A DNA stretch of 64,000 nucleotides, from NCBI RefSeq assembly GCF_007483665.1, contig NZ_VIQO01000011.1, positions 248,001-312,000 of the forward strand. The letters run 5' to 3'. This document shows, one piece after another, positions 62,972 through 64,000 of the stretch. The DNA is from Catellatospora sichuanensis (GTDB lineage Bacteria; Actinomycetota; Actinomycetes; Mycobacteriales; Micromonosporaceae). The position numbers were made by a program, and so were the translations under genes. Position 1 is the stretch's first letter; each line of letters begins with the position of its first letter. Below the pieces are notes generated by a model that was not told the origin of the DNA, ran no database searches, and worked only from the letters and a program-made list of their open reading frames with translations.

Positions 62972-64000
62972 TGCCGAGATCCAGAACCAGGCTGAGCACG
63001 CTGTTCGCCCTCGCCTGCCTGATACTCGTGTCCTGGTCGGTGGCGGCACCGAAGCCGGCGGCGGCACTCGACCCCTTCACCGGCTACCTGATGGCGCACT
63101 TCACCGGCGAATCGGCCAACGGCGAGCAGATCTACCTCGCCCACAGCACCGACGGCGTGCACTGGACCGATCTGAACAGTGGAGGACCGGTCCTGCTCTC
63201 CACGGTCGGCACCCGCGGAGTCCGCGACCCCGCGATCGTCCGCTCGCCGGCCGGTGACCGCTACTGGATCATCGCGACCGACCTGCGCATCGCCAGCGGC
63301 ACCTCGTGGAGCGACGCCGCGAACGCGGGCAGCAAGTCACTGGTCGTGTGGGAGTCCACCGACCTGGTGAACTGGTCGGCTCCCCGGCTGCTGAACGTGG
63401 CGGGCGCCATCTCCGGCGCCGGCGACGCCTGGGCACCCGAGGCGATCTACAACGCGGCGACCGGTGACTACGTCGTGTACTGGGCGACGAACGCCACCCT
63501 CAACGGCGTCAAGAAGCACCGTATCTACTACGTGCGCACCAGCGACTTCCGCACCTTCACCGCACCGCAGCTCTACATCGACCGCGGCGCCGGCCAGGGG
63601 ATCATCGACACGCAGATCGTCGAGGTGCCCGGCAGCGTCGGCGGCTACCGCTACTACCGGGCATCGGCCGACGGCCACATCACGGTCGAGGCCAGCAACT
63701 CGGTCCTCGGCACGTGGACGACCATCGGGAACCTGTCTCACCTGGGCATCTCCAACGGGACCGGGGGCGGCAACGTCGTCGAGGGCCCCATGTGGATGCA
63801 GTTCAACGGCCGTAACGAGTGGGCCCTGTGGCTGGACCAGTACGCCACCGGGCGCGGCTACATGCCGATCACCTCGACGAACCTGGGCAGCACGGCGAAC
63901 TTCCAGACCCGGTCCGACTACGCCCTGGGCGCCAGCCGCAAGCGCCACGGCTCCATCCTGAACCTGACCGCCGCCGAGTCGAGCCGGGTGCTGGCCCGAT
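62972..64000 (+). CDS. Secreted GH43-like enzyme, 3' end cut by window edge
   Basis: 343 residues visible, no stop before the window ends. Signal peptide (MPRSRTRLSTLFALACLILV, cleavage near AAALD). The beta-propeller has GTRGVRDPAIVRSPAGDRYW as first Asp motif, GDAWAPEAIYNAATGDYVVY and VVEGPMWMQFNGRNEW, which fits GH43-type or related arabinofuranosidases. It starts 29 bases after the previous stop, so both enzymes are likely expressed together under the LacI-type operator; C-terminal binding domains may lie beyond the edge. Confidence 0.85.

Noticed and set aside
1-64000. tRNA genes, CRISPR arrays and insertion sequences
   Set aside because: Looked for T-loop type sequence, regularly spaced direct repeats and transposase motifs; none was convincing.

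Overview
The window looks like chromosome from a high-GC actinomycete. Signs are strong G+C bias at third codon positions, many GTG/TTG starts, four-base ATGA/GTGA gene overlaps, CGNR, DDN (F420) and DUF2089 family genes, and secreted ricin-type/AbfB-tailed glycoside hydrolases. A soil filamentous genus such as a Micromonosporaceae member is plausible, but the sequence alone does not fix the genus. No rRNA, tRNA, CRISPR array, transposase or phage gene was seen.

Left part (1-20.4 kb) is ordinary accessory chromosome. It holds a PadR-pentapeptide operon (cut by the window edge), a DUF2089/membrane/SHOCT-like stress-type operon, a secreted M64-like metalloprotease with a CARDB-like partner, VOC proteins, an ABC-2 exporter with a large operator-like palindrome, a CGNR regulator divergent from a VOC/PNPOx operon, a GlxA-type regulator, a cupin, a secreted GH27-ricin alpha-galactosidase, a DDN oxidoreductase under two TetR-type palindromes, and a class I terpene synthase.

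Centre (20.4-50.6 kb) is a biosynthetic locus of unusual make-up. A leftward chain of eleven tightly packed genes encodes, from 32.46 kb down: a SAMHD1-like HD phosphohydrolase, a SPASM radical SAM enzyme, an aminoglycoside-phosphotransferase-like kinase, a PhyH dioxygenase, a nucleotidyltransferase, a B12-type radical SAM enzyme, an amidohydrolase, an aminotransferase, a PEP-synthase-like ATP-grasp protein, a CobQ-like protein without its amidotransferase half, and a HAD phosphatase. Divergently, a 33-codon small gene overlaps (TAATG) a free peptidyl carrier protein. These are followed by a nucleotidyltransferase with a PqqD-like C-terminal domain, an unknown protein, a stand-alone adenylation protein with a serine code, a CYTH protein on the other strand, a three-module NRPS (C-A-PCP x3-TE), MbtH and a three-gene ABC exporter. 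My reading is that serine is activated and parked on the free carrier protein, modified there, and extended by the NRPS. The small gene plus PqqD-like and SPASM proteins raise the alternative of a ribosomal peptide/NRPS hybrid.

Right of it (50.7-59.3 kb) is a second locus: a paralogue of the ATP-grasp protein, divergent from a protein with a large domain and a Cys/Ser/Thr tail (candidate lanthipeptide precursor), LanC, LanB, a methyltransferase and a glycosyltransferase. The shared ATP-grasp paralogues tie the two loci together.

The right end (59.5-64 kb) holds a small membrane protein/HTH operon with a leaderless-type promoter flanked by twin operators, a DUF1801 protein, and two secreted GH43-like enzymes behind a LacI-type operator that resembles one in front of the GH27 gene.
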